Positions 6,778 to 14,856 of a stretch of 25,241 bases of DNA are shown here, piece by piece. The stretch lies in contig JBEPTZ010000061.1 in the NCBI GenBank assembly GCA_041691815.1, positions 1 through 25,241 on the forward strand. The letters are read 5' to 3'. Within the stretch, counting starts at the first letter, position 1. Every line of letters starts with the position of its first letter. Position numbers and translations under genes: made by a program. The DNA is from 70-18 sp041691815. GTDB taxonomy: Bacteria > Pseudomonadota > Alphaproteobacteria > Acetobacterales > Acetobacteraceae. The notes under the pieces are model-generated. The model was given only the letters and a program-made list of their open reading frames with translations. It was not told the DNA's origin and ran no database searches.

Positions 6778-7419
6778 TCAGAAGCCGGCCATCTCATTGA
6801 CGCAAACCACTTTCCAGCCCCGCGCGTGCCGCTCGATGCAGGTCAGCGACAGGTTCTGCACCGACAGATGCAGCGCGTTGGTGGCGTCGATGCCGAGCGC
6901 ATGCGCCACTGCCGCGCGGATCGCCCCGCCATGGCTCACCGCCACCAGGTGTTGCCCGGCATGCGCCAGCGCCAGTTCCTCCAGCGTGGCGCCGACCCGG
7001 GCGATCACCTGCGCCATGCTCTCGCCCTCGGGTGGAATTTCATCGCCCGCCAGCGGCCAGAAGGCATGCGCCGGCTGTTGCAGCAGCGCCGGAATCTCGG
7101 CATGCGGCCGGCCCTGCCAGGTGCCCATGTTCTGCTCGATCAGACCAGGCACCACCTCCAGCGGCGTTTTCGGGTAGCCGGCGGCGAAGATCGCCTCGGC
7201 GGTGCGCCGGGTGCGCGACAGCGGGGTGCACGCCCAGGCGGCGTTGCGCGGCAGGCGGCGGGCGAGGCCCTCATAGACCGCGCCCTGGCTGATCAGGCTC
7301 TGCGGGCAGAGTTCCACGTCCATGGTGCCGTAGTTGATCAGCCGCGCGTTCTCCTCCACCACGGCATGGCGGATCAGCCAGAATATGGCCGGTTCAGGAC
7401 TGTCATATGTCATCATCAT
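6778..7419 (-). CDS. Histidine phosphatase family protein (phosphoglycerate-mutase-like)
   Basis: 213 aa. WLIRHAVVEEN puts the phospho-accepting histidine at His18 in the RH(A/G) motif. Further landmarks are SRTRRTAEAI (second arginine of the phosphate pocket), EQNMGTWQGR (general-acid glutamate region) and SHGGAIRAAV (second histidine). All core residues are present, so it should be an active phosphatase or mutase-fold enzyme. The substrate is unknown; CobC-, GpmB- and SixA-like roles are all possible. Three consecutive ATG codons begin the frame, and 7419 is the first. The permease stop lies 16 nt upstream, so the gene ends the ABC operon. Confidence 0.9.
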   Translation of the reverse strand: MMMTYDSPEPAIFWLIRHAVVEENARLINYGTMDVELCPQSLISQGAVYEGLARRLPRNAAWACTPLSRTRRTAEAIFAAGYPKTPLEVVPGLIEQNMGTWQGRPHAEIPALLQQPAHAFWPLAGDEIPPEGESMAQVIARVGATLEELALAHAGQHLVAVSHGGAIRAAVAHALGIDATNALHLSVQNLSLTCIERHARGWKVVCVNEMAGF

Positions 7420-7435
7420 TTCGCTTTATTGGCCC

Positions 7436-8236
7436 CTATTCGCCGATCGAAAGCAGCGCGCCGCGGGTTCTGGCGGCGCGGAATTGACGGGAAAAAAGCA
7501 CGATTGCACCGCCCATCCAGACGATATTGAGCCCGATTGCCCAGGTTAATTGCCCGAAATCGACCCTTCCTGACGCCAGTGCGGTGCGCATTCCCTCGAA
7601 CACATGCGCCGACGGCAGCGCCAGCGCCACCGGCTGCACCCAGCCCGGCAGGACCGAAACCGGGTAGAACACCGCGGAAAACGGCGTCAACCCGAACAGC
7701 ACCGACCAGGCCAGCGCCTCCGCCCCGGCGCCGTGCCGCAGGATCAGCGACACCACCCCCAGCGAGACCCACCAGCCCATCACCATCAGGTTGACCGCGA
7801 ACAGGATCAGCACCGGCCCCATGCTGAAAAGATTGAACGAATACAACACCCAGGCCAGCAGCACCGCCGGCAGCACGCCGGCCGTCATGCGGATCACCGA
7901 CATGCCGATCAGCGCTGCCACCAGCTCCCACGGCCGCAGCGGCGAGACGAACACATGGCCCAGATTGCGCGACCAGATCTCCTCCAGGAACGAGATCGCC
8001 ACCCCCATCTGGCTGCGCAGCGCCACCTCCCACAGCAAAACGGCGCCGAGCAGCATGCCCAGCACCGCGGTGCTGGAACTGCCAATCCGCGAGGCGAAGA
8101 AGCTGGCGGTGAAGCCCCAGATGCACATCTGCAAGGTCGGCCAATAGGCCAGCTCCAGCAAGCGCGGCCAGGAGCGGCGGTACAGCGCAAGATGGCGGTA
8201 CATCAGGCCCCAGATGCGGCGCAACGAGGCAGTCAT
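7436..8236 (-). CDS. ABC-2 type transporter permease
   Basis: 266 aa inner-membrane protein with about six hydrophobic segments, the standard size for NodJ/ABC-2 permeases. Landmarks are an amphipathic N-terminus with YRRSWPRLLELAYWPTLQMCIWG, then the conserved EEIWSRNLGHVFVSPLRPWE (coupling region), then TPFSAVFYPVSVLPGW near the last helices. Its ATG (8236-8234) overlaps the TGA of the ATPase gene by the usual ATGA, so the two are translationally coupled and form one exporter. The substrate is not predictable; the family covers polysaccharides, lipids and drugs. Confidence 0.92.
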   Translation of the reverse strand: MTASLRRIWGLMYRHLALYRRSWPRLLELAYWPTLQMCIWGFTASFFASRIGSSSTAVLGMLLGAVLLWEVALRSQMGVAISFLEEIWSRNLGHVFVSPLRPWELVAALIGMSVIRMTAGVLPAVLLAWVLYSFNLFSMGPVLILFAVNLMVMGWWVSLGVVSLILRHGAGAEALAWSVLFGLTPFSAVFYPVSVLPGWVQPVALALPSAHVFEGMRTALASGRVDFGQLTWAIGLNIVWMGGAIVLFSRQFRAARTRGALLSIGE

Positions 8237-8979
8237 GCGTCGGACTTCTGGCGGTTGCGGGCAATATCGAGGAACACTTCTTCCAACGTCTCTTGCCCGT
8301 AGCGGCTCAGCAACTCGTCCGGGCTGCCGCGATCGACGATCCGGCCCTGCTTCATCATCAGTACATGGCTGCACAGCCGCTCCACCTCGGCCATGTTGTG
8401 GCTGGCCAGCAGGATGGTGCAGCCGCTCTCGGCGCGGTAGCGCTCCAGCCAACTGCGCACCTGATCGCCGGTATCCGGGTCCAGGCTGGCGGTCGGTTCG
8501 TCCAGCAGCAGAACATCTGGACGGTTTATCAATGACTTGGCCAGCGCCACGCGGGTTTTCTGGCCGGCCGACAACTCGCCGGCCGGGCGGTTGAGCAGCG
8601 GGCCGAGATCAAGCTGGTCGGCGAGTTCGGCGATCCGCCGGTCGATCCCGCGCACATCGTACAAGTGCCCGTAAACCTTCAGGTTTTCCGCCACGCTGAG
8701 CCTGGCCGGCAGCGCCACGTAGGGCGAGGAGAAGTTCATCCGCGCCAGCGCCGCGAAGCGGTCGGTCGCCATGTCGTGGCCGAGCACATGTAGGGTTCCG
8801 GCGGTCGGGATCAGCAGGCCGAGCAGCATCGCGATGGTGGTGGTCTTGCCGGCGCCGTTGCCGCCGAGCAGCCCCACGGTGGCGCCGGAAGGGACCGCGA
8901 AATCAATGTTATCCACCGCCAGCGTGGCGGCATAGCGCTTGGTCAGGTTGGTAACGACAATGGCATCCTGGGGCATCAT
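8233..8979 (-). CDS. ABC transporter ATP-binding protein (ABC-2 / drug-exporter type)
   Basis: 248 aa, a single nucleotide-binding domain. Walker A is GGNGAGKT (39-46), the signature is LSAGQ (136-140), Walker B is VLLLDEP (156-162) with SLD following, and the switch histidine is His194 in ASHN. It energises the permease encoded immediately downstream through a 4-nt overlap. The start is one of two adjacent ATGs, 8979 or 8976, with GGA a few bases upstream. Longer versions would translate the neighbouring repeat and give an artefactual 32-residue extension. The repeat ends 17 nt upstream of the start and lies in its likely 5' leader. Confidence 0.92.
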   Translation of the reverse strand: MMPQDAIVVTNLTKRYAATLAVDNIDFAVPSGATVGLLGGNGAGKTTTIAMLLGLLIPTAGTLHVLGHDMATDRFAALARMNFSSPYVALPARLSVAENLKVYGHLYDVRGIDRRIAELADQLDLGPLLNRPAGELSAGQKTRVALAKSLINRPDVLLLDEPTASLDPDTGDQVRSWLERYRAESGCTILLASHNMAEVERLCSHVLMMKQGRIVDRGSPDELLSRYGQETLEEVFLDIARNRQKSDA

Positions 8980-8996
8980 GAAATCCAGAAAAGGGT

Positions 8997-9118
8997 GTTC
9001 TTTTTTGAAAAAAAGAACCAAAAAACTTTTATCCGCCTTGTAACAGTGGAGTGGCGGAGGCTCCGTACACTCCAATGGATAGAAAGTTTTTTTGCTTCTT
9101 TTTGTTCACAAAAAGAAG
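8997..9118 (+). repeat. Structured intergenic repeat, copy 3 (forward)
   Basis: 122-bp copy in the divergent gap between the exporter ATPase and the Liv binding protein. The left hairpin (8997-9018) starts with G and ends with C, where copies 1 and 2 have C and G, so the terminal base pair is exchanged but still paired. The right hairpin (9095-9118) is identical to copy 1. The inner part of the central stem is the best of the four (CGGAG-G-CTCCG). By hand count about 37% of its bases are G or C, far below the surroundings. Confidence 0.9.
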
Positions 9119-9287
9119 ATTCTTGACTTCCTGGCCTGATTTCGGGGAAGGCGATCGGTGTTCTCCTCGCGGGCGGCGCGCGCGTCTATAGCCGAATCGC
9201 CGGCGCGGTGAAATTACGAGCTTGCAGTTTCCCGCCACAGTGGCGCATGGGCGGTGCTGGTCGGGTTACACTTTGGCAAGCCGGGGG

Positions 9288-9317
9288 TTGTTGCAAACGA
9301 AACGCATCGCCTATAAT
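9288..9317 (+). promoter_or_regulatory. Sigma-70-type promoter for the Liv-type operon
   Basis: A perfect TATAAT (9312-9317) lies 18 nt after TTGTTG (9288-9293). Transcription would start near 9324 and leave a leader of about 60 nt before the binding-protein ATG at 9382. The leader includes the imperfect palindrome CCGGGAATTTCCGG (9342-9355), which could bind a regulator. The rest of the 402-nt gap (8980-9381) is the repeat copy plus about 170 nt in which I see no gene. Confidence 0.6.
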
Positions 9318-9381
9318 GGCGGAGTCTAGATGCCGATATAACCGGGAATTTCCGGAATCAAAACGAGGGAGATTCGATCGC

Positions 9382-10728
9382 ATGGCTGATATCAACGAGC
9401 GCGCACACCTGGGCCGTCGCGGCCTGATGTGCGGCACCGCCGGGCTGGTGGGTGGATTGGCGGCGGGCGTGGTCTTCCCACGTATCGCCATGGCCGCCGA
9501 GGCGCCGATCGGCACCTGGCCGGCGGGTTCATCCGGCGACACCGTTTATCTCGGCGCCTCGGTGCCGCTGACCGGCAGCTACGCCGCCCAGGGTGCTGAC
9601 GAGCTGAAGGGCCTGGAGCTCGCCGTTGAGCACATGAACACCAATCACCCGCTGATGCTGGCGATCGCACCGAAGGTCCATAACGGCGTGCTCGGCAAGA
9701 AGGTGAAACTGGTTTCGGCCGACTCCGCTGCCAAGCCGAACGAAGCCCTGCAGATCCAGCAGACCTTCATCCACGATAACAAGATCATCCTGATGACCGG
9801 CTCGACCTCGTCGGCGGTGGCGGTGGCGCTGAACAAGTTCGCCGAGCGCGAGAAGATCCTCTACGTCGCCGGGATTTCCGGCTCCAACGACACCACCGGC
9901 AAGGACTGCGTGCGCTACGGCTTCCGGCAGAATTTCTTCGGCCAGACCGCGGCGGCGGCAATCGGCCCGGTGCTGCTGAAGCAGTTCGGCAAGAACCGCA
10001 AGGCGGCGTTCATGACGCCGGACTACACTTACGGCCACACCACCACCAAGTCGGTCAATGACTACCTGACCGAGCATGGCGGCTGGAAGATGGTGACCAA
10101 CCAGGTGTCGCCGCTCGGCACCCAGGATTTCAGCCAGTACCTGACCAATATCGCCAATTCCGGTGCCGAGTTCCTGATCAACGTCAACTGGGGCCGCGAC
10201 GCGGTGCTGTCGTGCCAGCAGGCCAAGCAGTTCGGCCTGTTGCCGAAGATGACGCTGGTGATCCCCTATCAGATTCCGTTCCTGGCCAAGGAAGCCGGCG
10301 TCGAGATCACCGAGGGCGTGTTTGCGGCGACCGATTTCTGGTGGACGCTGGAGGACAAGTATCCGCTGGCCAAGATGTTCGTCGACTCGTTCCAGAAGAA
10401 ATACGGCTACCGGCCGGAATGGGGCGCGGAAAACAGCTATAACAGCTTCGCCGCCTGGGCGCGGATGGCGACCGAGGCCGGCACCTTCTACCCGCCTGCG
10501 ATCATCAAGCAGTACGAGAAGGGCGAGACCATCCCCTCGCTGGTCGGCGACGTGCATTACCGGCCGGAGGACCACCAGTGCATTCGCCCGGTGATCATCG
10601 TTCGCGGCAAGGCCAAGAAGGACATGAAGAGCGACGACGATTACTGGGAGGTGCTGGAGGTGGTGCCGGGCGAGGGCCTGATGCAGGCGCCTGACGCCTT
10701 CGGCTGCAAGCTGGGCTCCTATACCTGA
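9382..10728 (+). CDS. Branched-chain amino acid/amide-type ABC transporter substrate-binding protein
   Basis: 448 aa periplasmic binding protein of the Peripla_BP_6 (LivK/UrtA/AmiC) family. The N-terminus carries an arginine pair (GRRGLM) and a hydrophobic segment ending at IAMA/AE (about residue 38), which looks like a Tat-type signal peptide. The mature protein starts VYLGASVPLTGSYAAQGADELKG, the classic first strand and helix. Later landmarks are MTGSTSSAVAVALN, FMTPDYTYGH and WGAENSYNSFAAW. ATG 9382 is preceded by GAGGGAGA and a good promoter; an upstream GTG in frame lacks these. At 448 aa it is longer than typical LivK, so amides, urea or aromatic compounds are as likely as leucine. It heads the transporter operon. 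Confidence 0.92.
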   Translation: MADINERAHLGRRGLMCGTAGLVGGLAAGVVFPRIAMAAEAPIGTWPAGSSGDTVYLGASVPLTGSYAAQGADELKGLELAVEHMNTNHPLMLAIAPKVHNGVLGKKVKLVSADSAAKPNEALQIQQTFIHDNKIILMTGSTSSAVAVALNKFAEREKILYVAGISGSNDTTGKDCVRYGFRQNFFGQTAAAAIGPVLLKQFGKNRKAAFMTPDYTYGHTTTKSVNDYLTEHGGWKMVTNQVSPLGTQDFSQYLTNIANSGAEFLINVNWGRDAVLSCQQAKQFGLLPKMTLVIPYQIPFLAKEAGVEITEGVFAATDFWWTLEDKYPLAKMFVDSFQKKYGYRPEWGAENSYNSFAAWARMATEAGTFYPPAIIKQYEKGETIPSLVGDVHYRPEDHQCIRPVIIVRGKAKKDMKSDDDYWEVLEVVPGEGLMQAPDAFGCKLGSYT

Positions 10729-10742
10729 GGCAAGGCGCCATG

Positions 10743-10772
10743 CGCCCCTCCGCCGCGCGCGGCGGAGGGGCG
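10743..10772 (+). terminator. Perfect 14-bp GC hairpin after the binding-protein gene
   Basis: CGCCCCTCCGCCGC (10743-10756) pairs perfectly with GCGGCGGAGGGGCG (10759-10772), 14 nt after the stop. No T-tract follows. In binding-protein operons such a hairpin usually protects or partly terminates the message, so that the binding protein is made in excess over the membrane genes. That role is an inference here. Confidence 0.6.
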
Positions 10773-10779
10773 ATCTGGC

Positions 10780-10842
10780 GCCGATCGGCCGGACCGCGAG
10801 CGGCGTATCGCCGCAGCATAAATCGCGGCCCGGCCGATTGGC
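10780..10842 (+). other. Long nested hairpin in the leader of the Liv permease gene
   Basis: The outer arm 10780-10799 pairs with 10823-10842 (one A-C mismatch, one G-U pair). Inside it GCGGCG (10800-10805) pairs with CGCCGC (10809-10814) around TAT, leaving an 8-nt bulge AGCATAAA on the 3' side. The two stems stack into one rod of about 25 base pairs. It follows the first hairpin by only 7 nt. Two successive structures between binding protein and permease suggest deliberate processing or attenuation. Confidence 0.55.
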
Positions 10843-10905
10843 TGTCTACCGATGGCGCGATTCTGTGACGATGGCATCAAGGACGGGCAGGGGCCTGCGC
10901 TCCCT

Positions 10906-10935
10906 CTCCCTTAATACGGGCTCCCTCAATACGGG
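10906..10935 (+). repeat. Tandem 15-bp direct repeat before livH
   Basis: CTCCCTTAATACGGG (10906-10920) is followed directly by CTCCCTCAATACGGG (10921-10935), identical at 14 of 15 positions. It ends 7 nt before the GTG chosen as the livH start. If translation began at ATG 10871 instead, the repeat would encode the doubled LNTGS/LNTGG. It may be a slippage duplication or a paired binding site. Confidence 0.6.
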
Positions 10936-10942
10936 CGGTAAC

Positions 10943-11818
10943 GTGGTCAACTGGGCAAATTTCGTCTCGCAATGCTTTAACGGCCTGGTGACCGGCGCGC
11001 TGCTGGCGCTGATCAGTTCCGGGCTGACGATCATCTATGGCACGCTCGGGGTGCTGAACCTGGCGCATGGCGCGCTGTTCATGCTCGGCGGCTATGCCGG
11101 CTGGATGGCATACCAGTATTCCGGCTCGTTCATTATCGCGGTGGTGGCCGGTTCGCTGTTCGTGATGCTGGTCGGCGTGGTGATGGAGCGGGTGATCATC
11201 CGCCACTTCTATGCCCGCCCGGCCGAGGACCAGTTGCTGGTCACCTTCGGCCTCGGCATCGTGATGGTCGAAACCGTGCGCTTCTTCTTCGGCTCGCTGT
11301 CCAAGATGACGCCGCCGCCGGAGGTGTTCCGCGGCATCACCAATGTCGGCTTCATGCTCTATCCGACCTATCGGCTGGCGGCGCTGGGCATCATCATCGT
11401 GGCGCTGATCGCGCTGTATTACGTGCTCTACCGCACCCGCATCGGCATGATCGTGCGCGCCGGGATCGAGGATGCGGTGATGGTGGAGTCGCTCGGCATC
11501 GACGTGCACAAGGTGTTCATGCTGGTGTTCGGCATCGGTGCCATGGCCGCAGGCTTCGCCGGCATCATCAACGCGCCGGTGGTCTCGATCGCGCCGGATG
11601 TCGGCGAAGGGATCCTGGTGCAGACCTTCGTGGTGGTGGTGATCGGCGGTGTCGGGTCGTTCCCCGGTGCGGTGCTCGGCGGCCTGATCGCCGGCGAGAT
11701 CATCTCGATCACCGCGATGTTCAATCCCGGTTATGCCTATGTCATGCTGTTCGTGGCGATGACGCTGGTGCTGGTGCTGCGACCACGAGGTTTGCTCGGC
11801 GCCGCGGGGCGCGAATAG
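10943..11818 (+). CDS. livH: Branched-chain amino acid-type ABC transporter permease, LivH-like
   Basis: 291 aa from GTG 10943, the normal LivH length, with about eight membrane segments. The N-terminal pattern NWANFVSQCFNGLVTGALLA, then GLTIIYGTLGVLNLAHGALF is a family hallmark. GVGSFPGAVLGGLIAGE near the C-terminus is the conserved cytoplasmic loop that contacts the ATPases. I prefer GTG 10943 over ATG 10871 because family members begin two or three residues before the NWANF stretch, and the earlier part is low-complexity and spans the tandem repeat. The ribosome binding site (GGGCGG) is only fair. The next gene starts directly after its stop, with no intervening base. Confidence 0.88.
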   Translation: MVNWANFVSQCFNGLVTGALLALISSGLTIIYGTLGVLNLAHGALFMLGGYAGWMAYQYSGSFIIAVVAGSLFVMLVGVVMERVIIRHFYARPAEDQLLVTFGLGIVMVETVRFFFGSLSKMTPPPEVFRGITNVGFMLYPTYRLAALGIIIVALIALYYVLYRTRIGMIVRAGIEDAVMVESLGIDVHKVFMLVFGIGAMAAGFAGIINAPVVSIAPDVGEGILVQTFVVVVIGGVGSFPGAVLGGLIAGEIISITAMFNPGYAYVMLFVAMTLVLVLRPRGLLGAAGRE

Positions 11819-13659
11819 ATGCCGTCCGCGACCAACCCCAGCCGCCGCTATGTGGTGGAACTGGTGACCGCCGCGGCGCTGATCGTGGCGCCGTTCGTGC
11901 TGCCCTATCTGGGCTTTGCGCCGACCACCATCAACCGCATCCTGATCTGGGGGCTGTTCGGGCTCGGGTTCGACATCCTGTTCGGCTATACCGGGCTGAT
12001 CTCGTTCGGCCAGTCGGCGTTCTTCGGCACCGGCGGCATGTTTGCCGCCTATCTGCTGACCACGGCGGGGTTTCCCTACGTGATGGTCTCGCTGATTGCC
12101 GGCACCATCGTGGCCGGCGTGGTCGGCTACCTGATCGGGCTGATCGCGCTGCGGCGCACCGGCATCTATTTCGCGATGATCACGGTGGCGATCGCCGAAG
12201 TGTTCTTTTTCATCGAGTTCAACCCGCTTTCGGCATTCACCGGCGGCGAGAACGGCCTGCCCGGGGTGCCGGCGCCGAGCCTGCATCTCGGCTTCACCAC
12301 GCTCAACTTCTCCAGCAACCTGGCGATGTACGGGTTTTTCGCGTTCTGGTATTTCGTCGGGCTGGTGCTGGCGTTGCGCATCGTGCGTTCGCCGGTGGGG
12401 GTGATCCTGTCGGCGATCCGCGACAACCCGCTGCGGGCGCAGGCGCTCGGGCATAATATCCACGGCTACAAGCTGGCCGCCTTCGTGGTGGCGGCGATGT
12501 ATGCCGGGTTCGCCGGCGGGCTGCTCGGCCTGATGCAGGGCTTCATGCCGCCCGATGCCTTCATGTTCGACACCTCGGCGCAGGTGATCATGCAGACCGC
12601 GATCGGCGGCGCCGGCACCTTGTTCGGCCCGCTGGTGGGTGCGGTGGTGTGGTTCTATCTCAGCGACTTCTTCCAGAGCACGTTGCATCTCGGCGCCACC
12701 TGGAAGCTGGTGCTGGGCGTGGTGTTCGTGCTGCTGGTGATCTTTCTGCGGCACGGCATCGTCGGCGCCATTGTCCAGCTCTACCGGCTGGCGGTCGGCG
12801 GCGGGAAGGTCGCGGCACCGGTCGACGCAGCGGCGGTGGCGTTCGACCCGGCCGCGATCGAGCCGATGCCGGCGCGGCCGCGCGGCGATGGCGGGGCTGC
12901 CGGCCCGATCCTGAAGGCGACCGGGCTTTCCCGGCATTATGGCGGGGTGATCGCCAACAGCAACATCGACTTTTCCGTCGAGCGCGGCGAGATGCGCGGC
13001 ATCATCGGGCCGAACGGCGCCGGCAAGAGCACCTTCTTCAAGATGCTGACCTGCGAGGTGCAGCCGACCTCGGGCACGATCATGTTCGAGGGGCACGACA
13101 TCACCGGCCTGGACGTGACCGATGTGTGCCAGCGGGGGCTGACCAAGAGCTATCAGATCAACCAGCTGTTCGATCGGCTGACGGTGCGGCAGAACCTGAC
13201 GATCGCAGCGCTCGGCGAGTCACGCGGCAAATTCAAGCTCGATCTGTTCCGCAACCTGCACAGCGTGGCCGGACTGGATGCGCAGGTGGAGCGGACGGCG
13301 GCGCTGGTCAATCTGCGCGGGCGGCTCGACCGGCGGGTGTCCGAACTGGCCTATGGCGAGAAGCGGCGGCTGGAGATCGGGCTGGCGCTGGCCACCTCGC
13401 CGAGCCTGCTGCTGCTCGATGAGCCGTTCGCCGGCATGAGCACGCAGGAGCGCAGCGAGACGGTGGCGCTGCTGAAGGCGATCGCGCGCGGGCGGACGAT
13501 GATCATCGTCGACCATGACATGGACTCGCTGTTCATGCTGGTGGAGCGGGTGACCGTGCTGCAGGAGGGCCGTGTGCTGGTGGAGGGCACGCCGGCGGAG
13601 ATCAAGGCCAATGCCGACGTGCAGGAAGCCTATCTCGGCGGCGCGGGTGGAGAGGCGGC

Positions 13660-13663
<4 letters not shown>
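11819..13663 (+). CDS. Fused LivM permease and LivG ATP-binding protein
   Basis: 614 aa, two proteins in one. Residues 1-325 are a BPD_transp_2 permease: ILIWGLFGLGFDILFGYTGLISFGQSAFFG, GENGLPGV, SAIRDNPLRAQALG and the loop GGAGTLFGPLVGA. An alanine/proline-rich linker spans about 326-362. Residues 363-614 are a LivG ATPase with Walker A GPNGAGKS (397-404), family-typical signature LAYGE (510-514), Walker B LLLLDEP (530-536) and Asp565-His566 in the switch. Separate LivM and LivG have the same combined length. The ATG follows the livH stop without a gap, and its own stop overlaps the livF start by ATGA. The fusion fixes a 1:1 ratio of permease to ATPase. No frameshift is visible. Confidence 0.93.
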
Positions 13664-14358
<695 letters not shown>

Positions 14359-14402
14359 AGGCCGATAACGGTTTACGACGGGTTCATTGCCGCTGGCTGG
14401 AC

Positions 14403-14430
14403 TTGATTGGCGGGTGATCGAGCTTATATT
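14403..14430 (+). promoter_or_regulatory. Possible promoter upstream of the small ORFs and mscS
   Basis: TTGATT (14403-14408) and TATATT (14425-14430) are spaced by 16 nt in a short AT-rich island. A promoter here would transcribe the small ORFs and the mechanosensitive channel. The match is modest and nothing else supports it. Confidence 0.35.
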
Positions 14431-14505
14431 TTATTGTGAATTCGATCGACGAGGTATTGCAGGACGGCCGCGGATGTTTGCCTGGGGCCGCCGGAAGGAG
14501 GACCC

Positions 14506-14583
14506 ATGACGCAGATCGCGAGAGCGCCAGCGGGGCGGTTGCCGCTTCACCATCGCCGAGGCCGCCCGCGATCCGGGATATGA
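14506..14583 (+). CDS. Very short ORF (25 codons) with a strong ribosome binding site
   Basis: AAGGAGG (14495-14501) lies 4 nt before ATG 14506, the best Shine-Dalgarno in the window. The product would be 25 aa, basic, with no recognisable domain. Its TGA overlaps the ATG of the next small ORF (ATGA at 14580). It could be a leader peptide that couples translation downstream, or debris of a broken gene that kept its start signal. I cannot tell which. Confidence 0.3.
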   Translation: MTQIARAPAGRLPLHHRRGRPRSGI

Positions 14584-14741
14584 CGATGCCGCCATCGGGC
14601 CAGCATCTGCTGCGGCGCTGTGCGGGGGCGCTGGCGATTGCCGCCGGGCTTGTGCTGCTCGGCTGGTTGTTGACCGCGCCGGCGGATGCACGGAGTGGCG
14701 TCGTGGGGGCGGTTGCCGTGAGTTGCCCTCGGGCAACATGA
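14580..14741 (+). CDS. Small single-pass membrane ORF (53 aa), unknown or relic
   Basis: MTMPPSGQHLLRRC, then a hydrophobic helix ALAIAAGLVLLGWLLT (about 16-31), then a short tail. A short basic N-terminus followed by one helix ending GWLLT resembles the first helix of MalG-type sugar permeases. Given the permease C-terminus just downstream, this may be the other end of one internally deleted gene. It overlaps both neighbours by ATGA. It could also be a real small membrane protein. Confidence 0.3.
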   Translation: MTMPPSGQHLLRRCAGALAIAAGLVLLGWLLTAPADARSGVVGAVAVSCPRAT

Positions 14742-14842
14742 TGGCGACCCCGGCGATCGTGGCCCTACCGCTGGCGCTGCCGGTGCTGCTATGTCAGCGG
14801 CTGATCGTCTCGGGGCTGACCGCCGGGGCAGGCAAAGGATAG
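14738..14842 (+). pseudogene. C-terminal remnant of a MalG-type sugar ABC transporter permease
   Basis: The frame reads MMATPAIVALPLALPVLL, then CQRLIVSGLTAGAGKG and stop. The ending QR-x-IV-x-GLTAGA-x-KG, preceded by a helix starting MA and containing ALP, is the conserved C-terminus of carbohydrate ABC permeases (MalG/UgpE group, usually QRYIVRGLTAGAVKG). Only about 34 of the usual 280 residues are present. No sugar ATPase or binding protein is nearby. The same frame stays open back to 14510 but does not look like permease. It is best read as the tail of a deleted gene; a functional mini-ORF is less likely. Confidence 0.55.
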
Positions 14843-14856
14843 GGAATTTCAACAGC

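Noticed and set aside
8997..9118. The repeats as a CRISPR array or phage attachment sites
   Set aside because: Copies are kilobases apart with no spacers, no cas genes, no integrase and no tRNA nearby.
10877..13096. A 739-codon minus-strand open frame opposite the Liv permease genes
   Set aside because: Its composition (His, Arg, Gln, Asp repeats) is typical of antisense frames in GC-rich genes, and the plus strand carries well-supported ABC transporter genes over the same stretch.
14431..14739. A 102-codon minus-strand frame in the gap before mscS
   Set aside because: No ribosome binding site or domain, and composition typical of an antisense shadow. The permease-like ending lies on the plus strand.
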